Source of the DNA: Edaphobacillus lindanitolerans
GTDB lineage: Bacteria > Bacillota > Bacilli > Bacillales_A > Planococcaceae
Direction: 5' to 3'
DNA: 64,000 bases
Assembly: GCF_900156305.1 (NCBI RefSeq)
Contig: NZ_FTPL01000001.1
Location: forward strand, 1,116,001 to 1,180,000
Shown: positions 25,736-33,417 of the stretch, one piece after another
How the letters are laid out: every line of letters starts with the position of its first letter
Position numbering within the stretch: position 1 is the first letter of the stretch
Notes under the pieces: generated by a model
The model's input: the letters and a program-made list of their open reading frames with translations, nothing else
Told to the model about the DNA's origin: nothing
Databases searched by the model: none
Translations under genes and position numbers: made by a program

Positions 25736-26860
25736 ATGGCGGTGCTAGAGTTTAGGCAGGTGGAGAAATCGGCGGGGAATGCGATTGTGTTTCCGCGGTT
25801 TGATCTTGCGGTAGCGGCGGGCAAGATCACGGCGGTTCAGTGCGATCATGAGACCGGACGGCAGCTCATCGGGATGGCGGCGGGCGCGGAGCCGGTCCTG
25901 CACGGCGAAGTCCGATTTTCCGGTGAGCCGGCGGCGGGCCGGGCGCGTGATCTGGCCGGACGGATCGGCGTATTTCTGCTCGATGATTCGCTGTATGAGC
26001 GGCTGACGCCGACGGAATATCTTCTGCTATTCCGCAGTCTGTACGGGCAGGGGGTGTCGCCGGACGGGCTGCTTGCGAAAGTCGGGCTCGCCGACAAGGC
26101 GCGCACGCGTATCCGAAAGCTCACCCATTCGGAAAAGAGACGGCTGCAGCTTGCACGGACCATTGTGCACGGCCCCGCGCTGCTGCTGCTCGAGGAACCG
26201 GAGCAGAACCTTGATATCGAGAGCCGGATCATCCTCCAGCGGGTGCTTGAGGAATTCACGGCTGCGGGCGGGGCTGTGCTGCTGACGACAAGCAACCTGG
26301 AAAACGCGCTGGCGATGAGCCCGACCGTCTACCGGCTGAACCGCGACGGACTGAAGCCGATCGAACTCGCGGCAGAGGAGGCGACCGGCGGAGCACAGCC
26401 GGCTGAAGCCGGAGGCAATGGGGAACCGGCCATTGAGGCAACTGTGGAAGAAGTGCCGCCGGCCCCCGCCCCGGATGCAGCGGATACCCCGGATGCAGCG
26501 GCCGAACCTTCCTCCTTCCAGATCCGGTTCGACAAGGTGCCGGCCAAAGTGAACGATAAGCTGATTTTATTTGATCCGACGGAAATTGTGTTCGTCGAGA
26601 GCACGGACGGGGTGTCGATGCTGCATGTGAACGGGGAGATGTTCCCTTGTGCGATCACACTCGGCGATCTGGAAAAGCGGCTCGTGCCGTTCGGGTTTTT
26701 CCGCTGTCACCGATCGTACCTCGTAAACCTCCAGCGTGTCCGTGAAGTGATCACCTGGACCCGGAACAGCTATAGCCTCATTCTTGAAGACCCAAATAAA
26801 AGCTCCGTTCCCCTCTCCAAAGGAAAGTATGCGGAACTGAAGGCATTTCTCGGGATCTGA
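25736..26860 (+). CDS. Degenerate ABC ATPase fused to a LytTR DNA-binding domain
   Basis: 374 aa. Residues about 1-215 have the ABC fold, but the Walker A loop is replaced by CDHETGRQL, so nucleotide hydrolysis is unlikely. A signature-like LTHSEKRRLQLAR and Walker B-like ALLLLEEPEQNLD remain. After an Ala/Pro/Glu-rich linker (about 218-262), residues 265-374 form a LytTR domain (ILFDPTEIVFVESTDG, FFRCHRSYLVNLQRVREV, VPLSKGKYAELK). It is followed 154 bp later by an ABC exporter operon on the same strand. Likely role: transcription regulator using an inactive ABC module as sensor or dimeriser, controlling that exporter. The role is inference. Confidence 0.85.
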   Translation: MAVLEFRQVEKSAGNAIVFPRFDLAVAAGKITAVQCDHETGRQLIGMAAGAEPVLHGEVRFSGEPAAGRARDLAGRIGVFLLDDSLYERLTPTEYLLLFRSLYGQGVSPDGLLAKVGLADKARTRIRKLTHSEKRRLQLARTIVHGPALLLLEEPEQNLDIESRIILQRVLEEFTAAGGAVLLTTSNLENALAMSPTVYRLNRDGLKPIELAAEEATGGAQPAEAGGNGEPAIEATVEEVPPAPAPDAADTPDAAAEPSSFQIRFDKVPAKVNDKLILFDPTEIVFVESTDGVSMLHVNGEMFPCAITLGDLEKRLVPFGFFRCHRSYLVNLQRVREVITWTRNSYSLILEDPNKSSVPLSKGKYAELKAFLGI

Positions 26861-26883
26861 GGCGTTCCGTTCGGCCAAATTCG

Positions 26884-26925
26884 TGCTCCATTCAGCCTCC
26901 CTATGCTCCATTCACCCCTCCATTC
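26884..26925 (+). repeat. Short direct repeats upstream of the ABC exporter operon
   Basis: TGCTCCATTCA at 26884 and 26904 (20 bp apart), and CTCCATTC again at 26918. The position between a LytTR regulator and its presumed target operon makes these possible LytTR sites, which are normally paired direct repeats about two helical turns apart. They also resemble the spacer repeats seen elsewhere in this window. Confidence 0.55.
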
Positions 26926-27014
26926 GCTCCTTTCGCCTTGATATTACTGCATTCCCGGAAGAAGCGCGGTAAATTAGAGTCAAGCAAACGACACGGGAGA
27001 AAAGGGGCGGAAAC

Positions 27015-27863
27015 ATGGAGAACATCATTGAAGTGCACAACCTCGTCAAATCATTCGGAAACAAATTGGCTTTAAAAGATGTGGATTTCAGCGTGCGAAA
27101 AGGAGAGACGATCGGCTTCCTCGGACCGAGCGGATCGGGCAAGACGACGACGATCAAGATCCTCACCGCGCAGCTTGCACCGACTGCCGGGGACGTCCGG
27201 GTGTTCGGCAAACCGGTTCATTCATTGAAGGATCCGGCGGAGATGAAACGCATCGGGATCCTGACCGACAACAGCGGGCTGTACGACCGGCTGACGGTCG
27301 CCGACAACCTTGGACTGTATGCAGACCTTTACGGAACGGAACGGAAGCGGATCGTGGACGCACTGGAAATGGTGAATCTGACCGGCGAGGAAAAGAAGCC
27401 CGTCCAGAAGCTGTCCAAGGGAATGAAGCAGCGGGTCACCCTTGCCCGGGCGATCCTGCACAAACCCGACCTGCTGTTCCTGGACGAACCGACGTCCGCA
27501 CTGGATCCGGCGAACACCCGGGACATCCACGAAGGGCTGAAGGAACTGAACCGTGCCGGGACGACAATCTTCCTCACAACGCATGATATGGAAGAGGCCG
27601 AGTCGCTCTGTGACCGCGTGGCGTTCCTTGACGACGGGGAAATCCGGCTGTTCGACACGCCGCAAAACTTGCGGATGCTGCAGGGGCGCCCGACAATTTC
27701 GGTCTTATTGAAAGACCGGCGGACCGTGACCGTCGAGCCGGATGCAGACGGTGCCGCGGCAATTGCCCGGTTTATGGAAAGCGGCGAATTGCTGACCATC
27801 CACTCGAACGAGCCGACGCTCGGCGATCTATTCGTACAGATGACAGGGAGGAAACTGGCATGA
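27015..27863 (+). CDS. ABC exporter ATP-binding protein
   Basis: 282 aa. Walker A GPSGSGKTT, signature LSKGMKQRVTLAR, Walker B LLFLDEPTSALDP, switch His in FLTTHDM. The C-terminal 70 residues are the variable extension common in multidrug/bacteriocin-type ABC ATPases. The stop overlaps the start of the permease gene (ATGA). With the next gene it forms an ABC-2-type export system; the regulator with a LytTR domain lies just upstream. Confidence 0.93.
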   Translation: MENIIEVHNLVKSFGNKLALKDVDFSVRKGETIGFLGPSGSGKTTTIKILTAQLAPTAGDVRVFGKPVHSLKDPAEMKRIGILTDNSGLYDRLTVADNLGLYADLYGTERKRIVDALEMVNLTGEEKKPVQKLSKGMKQRVTLARAILHKPDLLFLDEPTSALDPANTRDIHEGLKELNRAGTTIFLTTHDMEEAESLCDRVAFLDDGEIRLFDTPQNLRMLQGRPTISVLLKDRRTVTVEPDADGAAAIARFMESGELLTIHSNEPTLGDLFVQMTGRKLA

Positions 27864-28561
27864 TGACATTTTCAATGAAACGTGTGAACGCAATCTTTTT
27901 GAAAGACTGGAAAGACATGCAACGCAACGGATACGTGCTGATCACCCTTGCCCTGCCCCTGGTTTTTGCAGCCTGGATCGGCCGGATGGGTGAAGGCAGC
28001 ACTTCGCTCGCTGCCATGCCGATCACATTCGCCCTCGTAATTGCCGGTGCCTTCGTCCAGGCCGCCATGGTCGCCGAAGAGAAGGAGAAAAACACCTTGC
28101 GCGGACTTCTTCTGTCGCCGGCAAGCACGATGGAGATCCTCGTCGGCAAAAGCCTGCTCAGCGGCGTGTCCACGCTGGTCATCATCATCGGATCGATTTT
28201 CCTCGCCGACTTCAAGGTTCCGTCCCTGCCGCTGTTTGCCGTCAGCATCCTGCTCGGGCTGGTCACATTCCTGGCGATCGGCACGCTGCTCGGCCTTCTG
28301 TCGAGGACCGTCATGGAAACGAGCATCCTCGGCACGCCCGTCATGGTCGTCTTCGGCATGGCCGGCATATTCAAAGAGATGATTTCCAACGAAACGATCG
28401 TCGCAGTCATCGACTACCTTCCGAGCGAACAGCTAGCGGCGGTCTGGAGCGGACTGGAAAACGGCTCGGAAGTCGGCAGCCACCTGCTTGTGTTGACCGT
28501 CTGGGCCGTGGCCGCAGTCGCTGTGACTGTCGTCGTCTATAAGAAGAGACGGATGGATTGA
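27860..28561 (+). CDS. ABC-2-type exporter permease
   Basis: 233 aa, six hydrophobic segments, with a short cytoplasmic MKRVNAIFLKDWKDMQRN start. EEKEKNTLRGLLLSPAS (about residues 73-89) is the coupling segment characteristic of ABC-2 permeases. Substrate unknown. Translation is coupled to the ATPase gene; a second ATG one codon downstream is equally possible. Confidence 0.88.
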   Translation: MMTFSMKRVNAIFLKDWKDMQRNGYVLITLALPLVFAAWIGRMGEGSTSLAAMPITFALVIAGAFVQAAMVAEEKEKNTLRGLLLSPASTMEILVGKSLLSGVSTLVIIIGSIFLADFKVPSLPLFAVSILLGLVTFLAIGTLLGLLSRTVMETSILGTPVMVVFGMAGIFKEMISNETIVAVIDYLPSEQLAAVWSGLENGSEVGSHLLVLTVWAVAAVAVTVVVYKKRRMD

Positions 28562-28570
28562 AGCCGTGTA

Positions 28571-28600
28571 GGAAGCGTTCGCCCCGGCGAACGCTTCTTT
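28571..28600 (+). terminator. Terminator of the ABC exporter operon
   Basis: GAAGCGTTCGCC-CC-GGCGAACGCTTC followed by TTT, 10 bp after the permease stop codon. Confidence 0.8.
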
Positions 28601-28639
28601 GGGTTCGGCAGCCCCACTTCATTCTGAAGCCGGGCCAAC

Positions 28640-28665
28640 AAAAAAAGAAGCCCCCGGGGGGACTT
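28640..28665 (-). terminator. Terminator of the MFS transporter gene
   Basis: GAAGTCCCCC/GGGGGCTTC stem followed on the minus strand by TTTTTTTTG. Confidence 0.7.
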
Positions 28666-28674
28666 CCTGATCCA

Positions 28675-30252
28675 TCATTCGGCCTGATGAGCTGCATCCT
28701 CGGCCGCGTCTGCACGGAACTTCTTCGCGAAGATCACCACCAGCACGATGAGCAGCACGGCCATCACCGCGGTGGTCAGATAGATCGGATCGTATGCCCG
28801 GTGGGCCGCTTCGCTGAAGGCTTCGCGGAGAGCCGCCTGGACATCGGGCGACGGAATATTCGAGATGCTTTCCTGGATGTTGCTGTAGCCGGCGCCCTGG
28901 ATGCTGTCCATGGAGCCGGGCGGCATGGTGCCCGGGTCGACGCCGTGTTCTTTCAGTTTTTCGGGAATGAGGTCACCGAGCTGGCTGAAACCGCGCTGGA
29001 TCATCGCGCCAAAGACGGTCGGCGAGATCGTGAGCCCGATCTGGCGGGCGACGCTCAAGGTGCCGAGCGCAGAACCTTTTTGCTCACCCGCCGCATTTGA
29101 CGTGAGCACGGTGAGCGGAGCGCCGAGGACGAATCCGAACCCGATGCCGGCGATGACCGAGAAGATGATGAACATCACCTTCGTGTCGGTGAAGAAGCCC
29201 AGACCGCCGAAACCGATGATGGAGATCACGCCCGACATGATGAGCGTGCGGACCGGGCCCTGTTTGTCGACAAAGTAGCCCCCGCCGCCCGCGCCGATTC
29301 CGGATGCAAGAGCAAGCGGGGTCATCCAGTAGCCTGATTTTTCGGCCGGGATGCCAAGGATCTGCTCAGCAAACGACGGGATGAAAATGATCGCGCCGAT
29401 GAATGTGCCGGACAAGAGCGCCATGATCATTGTGACCGAATAAGTCGTCTTGCGCAGCAGGCTGACCGGCAGGATCGGATCGACGTTTTTCTCCTCTCCG
29501 AGTTTTTCCGCAAAAATGAGCGCTGCAAAAATGGCGACGCCGAGCAGGAGAAGACCGAGGACACTCCAATCCAGGAAGCTTCCCTGGCCGAGATTGTTGA
29601 CCGCGAACATGATGCTCAGGATTGAGAACGACAGCAGCAGGATGCCGAGGAAGTCGATCTTCGACAGGACCGGCACTTTCGATTCCTGGAGCGAGGTGAT
29701 TCCAAAGATGACGAGGAGGACACCGATCGGCACATTGATGAGGAACAGCCAGTGCCAGCTGCCCGTCAGGTCGATGAGGAATGACCCGATATTCGGACCG
29801 ATGACCGAAGCCATCCCGTTCATGCCGCCGATGAGGCCGAGCATGCTCCCCTGCTTTTCCTTCGCATATGTGCTGATGACGTAGGAACTCGCAATAATGA
29901 AGATCCCTCCGCCGCCGAGCGCTTGCAGAAGCCGGGCAGCAAGGAAGAATGCAAAGTTCGGGCTGAGCGCAACGCCGAGCGAGCCGAGCGTGAAGATCGT
30001 CACTTCAATGAGGAACAGTTTTTTCCGGCCGTACCGGTCGGAAAGCTTTCCTGCGATCGGAGTGGCGATGGCGAGGCCGAGCGTGTAAAGCGTGATGCCC
30101 CATGTACCGTGTGTCGCGGACACGTTGAACGACGAATTGATCGTTGTGAGGGCCGCGCTGATGATCCCGTTGTCGAGCGCCGCCATGAACACGCCGATCA
30201 GGAGCACAACGAAGCCGAGATTCATTTTTGAATGTTTTTTTGCGTCTGCCAC
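28675..30252 (-). CDS. MFS multidrug efflux pump of the DHA2 (EmrB/QacA) type
   Basis: 525 aa from GTG 30252, with GGGAGGTG just upstream; the frame extends 17 codons further but without a ribosome site. Fourteen membrane segments expected. Motif A GKLSDRYGRKKL between helices 2 and 3, motif C-like GMASVIGPNIGSFL in helix 5, and an Asp in ALDNGIISAAL of helix 1, as in proton-driven DHA2 drug exporters. The gene is monocistronic with no adjacent regulator, so the substrate is open. Confidence 0.9.
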   Translation of the reverse strand: MADAKKHSKMNLGFVVLLIGVFMAALDNGIISAALTTINSSFNVSATHGTWGITLYTLGLAIATPIAGKLSDRYGRKKLFLIEVTIFTLGSLGVALSPNFAFFLAARLLQALGGGGIFIIASSYVISTYAKEKQGSMLGLIGGMNGMASVIGPNIGSFLIDLTGSWHWLFLINVPIGVLLVIFGITSLQESKVPVLSKIDFLGILLLSFSILSIMFAVNNLGQGSFLDWSVLGLLLLGVAIFAALIFAEKLGEEKNVDPILPVSLLRKTTYSVTMIMALLSGTFIGAIIFIPSFAEQILGIPAEKSGYWMTPLALASGIGAGGGGYFVDKQGPVRTLIMSGVISIIGFGGLGFFTDTKVMFIIFSVIAGIGFGFVLGAPLTVLTSNAAGEQKGSALGTLSVARQIGLTISPTVFGAMIQRGFSQLGDLIPEKLKEHGVDPGTMPPGSMDSIQGAGYSNIQESISNIPSPDVQAALREAFSEAAHRAYDPIYLTTAVMAVLLIVLVVIFAKKFRADAAEDAAHQAE

Positions 30253-30348
30253 GATTGCACCTCCCGTTGGGTTTTGTCCTGGACCCATTAGTGGATGATC
30301 CATTTTACCGGACGAAGTTGAACTCCAGGTGAACTTTATGTTTCAAAA

Positions 30349-30397
30349 TCAAAAAAGCTTCCGGAACTGCAAAGCGATGACTGCATCCCGGAAGCTT
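30349..30397 (-). terminator. Terminator of the VOC-family gene
   Basis: AAGCTTCCGG (30355-30364) and CCGGAAGCTT (30388-30397) form a perfect 10-bp stem; T-run on the minus strand. Confidence 0.75.
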
Positions 30398-30405
30398 GTT
30401 TGAAT

Positions 30406-30837
30406 TTATTGGCCGGGGGTGTCCGCTTTGCCGGCAGATTCGTAATTCAGGTCCCATGTGAACCCGAACCGGTCCTCCACCTTCGCGTAGGTCGCCCCCC
30501 AGAATGTCTCCTGCAGCTCCATCAGACGCCGCCCGTCTTCAAGCAGGCCGTTGTACAGGCGGTGGATCTCCTCCTCCGACTCGCAATCCATCATGAACGA
30601 AACACTCCGGATCGGGAACTCCGGCTCGGGCTCGGTCGAATCCGCCAGCATGAGCTCCAGACACGAACCCTTCAGATAGCAATGGATCAGATAATCCTCC
30701 GCCCCTTCCGGCGTCTGAAAATCCGCATCTCCGTACCGTTTCTTCTCTATGATCTCAAGACCAAACAAATCCTGGTAGAACACAGCCGCCTCCGCAGCCC
30801 GGCCATGGAACATCAAATAAGGTATGCACCGCTTCAT
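30406..30837 (-). CDS. VOC-superfamily (PhnB-like) protein
   Basis: 143 aa with the paired beta-alpha-beta-beta-beta units of glyoxalase-fold proteins. PYLMFHGRAAEAAVFYQDLF at the start and WGATYAKVEDRFGFTWDLNY at the end match the PhnB/3-demethylubiquinone methyltransferase-like subgroup. Such small proteins are often metal-dependent but their reactions are mostly unassigned. No operon partner. Confidence 0.82.
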   Translation of the reverse strand: MKRCIPYLMFHGRAAEAAVFYQDLFGLEIIEKKRYGDADFQTPEGAEDYLIHCYLKGSCLELMLADSTEPEPEFPIRSVSFMMDCESEEEIHRLYNGLLEDGRRLMELQETFWGATYAKVEDRFGFTWDLNYESAGKADTPGQ

Positions 30838-31017
30838 CCATATCTCCGCCTTTTAATTTGGTGCCTTCAGTATACCCTGTCGCCGGGGGTGGGATAAACA
30901 TGGAAGCGGTGGTTTTTGGTGACCGGATTCCCCGGATGCCGGCAGTTTCGCACTGGATGTCCAAAGGTTCCCGTCGGCAATCGCACCAGAACTTCCGGCA
31001 CTCAAGAGATCAACTCG

Positions 31018-31049
31018 AAAAAAGCCTCGTCCCCGGGGACAAGGCTTTT
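31018..31049. terminator. Bidirectional terminator after the 67-aa membrane protein gene
   Basis: AAAAGCCTCGTCCCC/GGGGACAAGGCTTTT, one mismatch, flanked by A and T runs. The 30838-31017 spacer upstream of the VOC gene otherwise shows nothing recognisable. Confidence 0.8.
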
Positions 31050-31052
31050 CCA

Positions 31053-31256
31053 TTATTTCTTGCACTCGAATTCATACCCGCTCGTGAGGGGCTTGGTGAT
31101 CGAAAGGTCGTAGGTGCCGCCGTTTTGCTCGCATCCGTCGATCAGGGCTTTGATTTCCTTCGTGTTGAAGTAAGTCAGCAAGACGATCGACAGCGCGGCG
31201 ATCAGCAGGATGAGCCCTCCGGCAAGGATGAATTTCTGGTTCGTGTTGAGTCTCAT
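31053..31256 (-). CDS. Small single-pass membrane protein
   Basis: 67 aa. AGGAGAG lies 10 bp before the ATG. One transmembrane helix (about residues 9-28, LAGGLILLIAALSIVLLTYF) followed by an extracellular-looking tail with two Cys (GCEQNGGTYD ... FECKK) that could form a disulfide. Unknown family. The start codon overlaps the stop of a possible 38-codon reading frame (31253-31369). Confidence 0.65.
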   Translation of the reverse strand: MRLNTNQKFILAGGLILLIAALSIVLLTYFNTKEIKALIDGCEQNGGTYDLSITKPLTSGYEFECKK

Positions 31257-31369
31257 TTAATCTGTTCTCTCCTATCACGCGTTCCGAGGGCGCCGGTCAC
31301 ACGGCGCGGGCCTGCAAGGGCACCGATCACGTAGATCAATCCGGCGGCCATGATTATCTTCCCTTTCAT
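31253..31369 (-). CDS. Possible 38-aa micro-protein between the dehydrogenase and the 67-aa gene
   Basis: ATG at 31369 starts 3 bp after the stop of the upstream dehydrogenase gene, and TGA overlaps the ATG of the 67-aa gene (ATGA). The peptide begins MKGKIIMAAGLIYVIGALAG, a short hydrophobic stretch, then a basic tail. No good ribosome site is seen, so expression would rely on coupling. It may equally be a chance frame. Confidence 0.3.
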   Translation of the reverse strand: MKGKIIMAAGLIYVIGALAGPRRVTGALGTRDRREQIK

Positions 31370-31372
31370 CGG

Positions 31373-32335
31373 TCACACCACCCGGTTTGCCGGTTCGCGC
31401 CCCTCAAGGGCATCCTTGATCGCGTCGGCATTCAATTTCATCATGGCGAGCCTCGTCCGGATGCTTGCACTGCCAATGTGAGGAAGCGCGGTAACGTTCG
31501 GCAATTCAAGAAGGGGATGCTCGAGGCCAATCGGTTCATCTTCGAAAACATCGAGTCCCGCAGCCCAGATCTGTCCATGCCGGAGTGCGTCGTACAGGGC
31601 TTGTTCGTCAACGATTCCGCCGCGGGCCGCGTTCACCAGCACGGCGGTCTTTTTCATGAGGCCGAGCTCACGCTTGCCGATCAGCCCGCGGGTTTCGTCC
31701 GTGAGCGGAGCCAGCACGATGATAAAATCGGCCATTTGCAGCAGATCATCCAGTTCCGCATGTTGAAATCCGTACATGGATTCGGCTTCGATTTTCCGTG
31801 TGCGGTTGTGATACAGCACGTCCATCTCAAAGCCGCGGGCACGGCGGGCGACGCCTTCGCCGATGCGGCCCATGCCGATGATGCCGAGCGTGGCGCCAAA
31901 CACATCCTGACCGGTGAAGCCCATCGGTGTCCACGATTTCCACTCGCCCGCACGCAAAGCCCTTTCCGCCTGGCCGGTCCGCCGCGCCGCGGCCAGCATG
32001 AGGGTGAACGCGAGGTCTGCGGTCGTTTCGGTGAGGACCCCCGGTGTATTTGTCACCATCACACCCTGTTCTTTCGCAGTGGCCACGTCGATATTATTGT
32101 AGCCGACCGCCATTTGCGCGACGATTTCCAGATTCTTTGCACGGCCGAGCAGTTCCCGGTCGACTTCTTCGGAAATCACCGTCCAGAGTGCATGGGCCTC
32201 TTCTGCTTTTTCGAGCAGCACCGTACGGGGCACCGGCTCGTCTTCGCTGTCCCACATTTCCACATTGAACTTCTCCCGCAGCGGGGCAACTGCCTCGTCG
32301 GGAAGCTTTCGTGTGATGAACACCGTTTTCTTCAT
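31373..32335 (-). CDS. D-isomer-specific 2-hydroxyacid dehydrogenase (glyoxylate/hydroxypyruvate reductase type)
   Basis: 320 aa from the ATG at 32335; an ATG four codons earlier overlaps the G-rich ribosome site. NAD(P)-binding core with LGIIGMGRIGEGVARRARGF (GxGxxG). Catalytic residues are in VNAARGGIVDEQAL (Arg), DVFEDEPI (Glu) and LPHIGSAS (His), the set of the GyaR/GhrB group. It reduces glyoxylate or hydroxypyruvate, or oxidises D-2-hydroxy acids, in the cytoplasm. Physiological substrate cannot be told from sequence. Confidence 0.9.
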   Translation of the reverse strand: MKKTVFITRKLPDEAVAPLREKFNVEMWDSEDEPVPRTVLLEKAEEAHALWTVISEEVDRELLGRAKNLEIVAQMAVGYNNIDVATAKEQGVMVTNTPGVLTETTADLAFTLMLAAARRTGQAERALRAGEWKSWTPMGFTGQDVFGATLGIIGMGRIGEGVARRARGFEMDVLYHNRTRKIEAESMYGFQHAELDDLLQMADFIIVLAPLTDETRGLIGKRELGLMKKTAVLVNAARGGIVDEQALYDALRHGQIWAAGLDVFEDEPIGLEHPLLELPNVTALPHIGSASIRTRLAMMKLNADAIKDALEGREPANRVV

Positions 32336-32375
32336 CTTGTCCCCCATCCCCCTTCCGGAATCCCGTCAGTTCGTG

Positions 32376-32405
32376 AAAAGCCGCCGGACTTTGATGCCCG
32401 GCGGC
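32376..32405 (-). terminator. Terminator of the transposase-derived gene
   Basis: GCCGCCGG (32380-32387) pairs with CCGGCGGC (32398-32405); T-run in the minus direction. Confidence 0.75.
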
Positions 32406-32417
32406 TCATTCATTTTC

Positions 32418-33116
32418 TTATTCTGCAGCGACCGGCTCGAGCAGTACTTCTTCTTCTGCTTCTTCGGAATCCGTATCATGTTCCGGCTCATATCCTGCTG
32501 CATCGACCAGATCCATCTGATCGAGCAGCCGGAGGAGACGGCGGCGGTTGATGCGGTGGCCTTCTTTGCGCATTTCAAGGAGGATCCAGTCCGGATCATC
32601 GACGCTTTCCGTTTCCATAAGGCGCCGGATGACGAGGATGTCTTCCTTGTCGCGTTCGGACAGTTTGTTGTCCGGACGGTTCACGTAGTTGTAGTAGCCG
32701 CTCTCGGACACGTCGAGCGTCATGCAGAGGCGGCGGACCTTGTGCTCTTCCTTCATCTCGGTGATGGCGTCAAAGCGCTCGGTTTTCTTGATCCTGACCT
32801 TGCCGAGGAATTTCTGGAGGATTTCATTTTCCTCCCGGAGACGGCGCACTTCCCGTTCCAGTTCCCTCATGCGGCGGTTCGGATCGACGGACGGAGATTT
32901 CGGCTGGCGGCCGCGTTTTTTCGGAATGAGTCCTTCCTCGCCCTCGGACTCAAACGCATCGATCCAGTTTTTGAGCGTATTCGGATGGACGCCGAGCTCT
33001 CTCGCCACAGCACCTTTTTTCCGTTTTTTCTCCGTCACTTCTTTGACTGCCCGGAGCCTTTGCTCAAATGTTTTTTGTGGTTTCGTTTCTTTCTCTTCGT
33101 ACGCGGTTTCCGCCAT
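32418..33116 (-). CDS. Transposase-derived DNA-binding protein lacking the integrase core (IS3 OrfA/OrfB-N fusion)
   Basis: 232 aa from the ATG at 33116, with AAAGGAGAG upstream. Residues about 14-70 are an IS3-type OrfA HTH (KGAVARELGVHPNTLKNWIDAF), followed by a leucine-zipper-like helix (MRELEREVRRLREENEILQ). Residues about 120-205 match the N-terminal HTH of IS3 OrfB (LCMTLDVSESGYYNYVNR ... EMRKEGHRINRRRLLRLLDQ). The DDE integrase domain that should follow is absent and replaced by a short acidic tail (DTDSEEAEEEVLLE). It has its own terminator, no inverted repeats nearby and no frameshift. This looks like a domesticated DNA-binding protein rather than a broken insertion sequence. Confidence 0.75.
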   Translation of the reverse strand: MAETAYEEKETKPQKTFEQRLRAVKEVTEKKRKKGAVARELGVHPNTLKNWIDAFESEGEEGLIPKKRGRQPKSPSVDPNRRMRELEREVRRLREENEILQKFLGKVRIKKTERFDAITEMKEEHKVRRLCMTLDVSESGYYNYVNRPDNKLSERDKEDILVIRRLMETESVDDPDWILLEMRKEGHRINRRRLLRLLDQMDLVDAAGYEPEHDTDSEEAEEEVLLEPVAAE

Positions 33117-33311
33117 GCTCTTCTCTCCTTTGAACAATAGATTCATTGACGCAATTATAACAAATATTTCTTCACATTTGTCTATGAATGAAGGTCGATT
33201 TTTCATTTTTTATGTAGGAGTTTAGGAGCAAACCCAAATTTTAATTAATTCGCTTCTCTTGTCGGACCAGATGGCTGTCTGCCCTTTTTTTCATCCACTT
33301 TCCAAAAAGGG

Positions 33312-33339
33312 TTTACATCTCAGGAAGACATGCTAAAAT
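33312..33339 (+). promoter_or_regulatory. Promoter of the Excalibur-domain gene
   Basis: TTTACA (33312-33317), 16-bp spacer, TAAAAT (33334-33339), about 80 bp before the start codon at 33418. The divergent 33117-33417 spacer holds no other recognisable element. Confidence 0.5.
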
Positions 33340-33417
33340 ATTACATAAAACCAGGAATATTTTATCAGTTCCTGATGCCTCCCCCATCCATTCCAATCTA
33401 AGAAACGAGGAAATCAC

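Noticed and set aside
32418-33206. Considered as an intact IS3-family insertion sequence
   Set aside because: No DDE integrase domain, no frameshifted orfB, and no terminal inverted repeats or target duplication were found around it.
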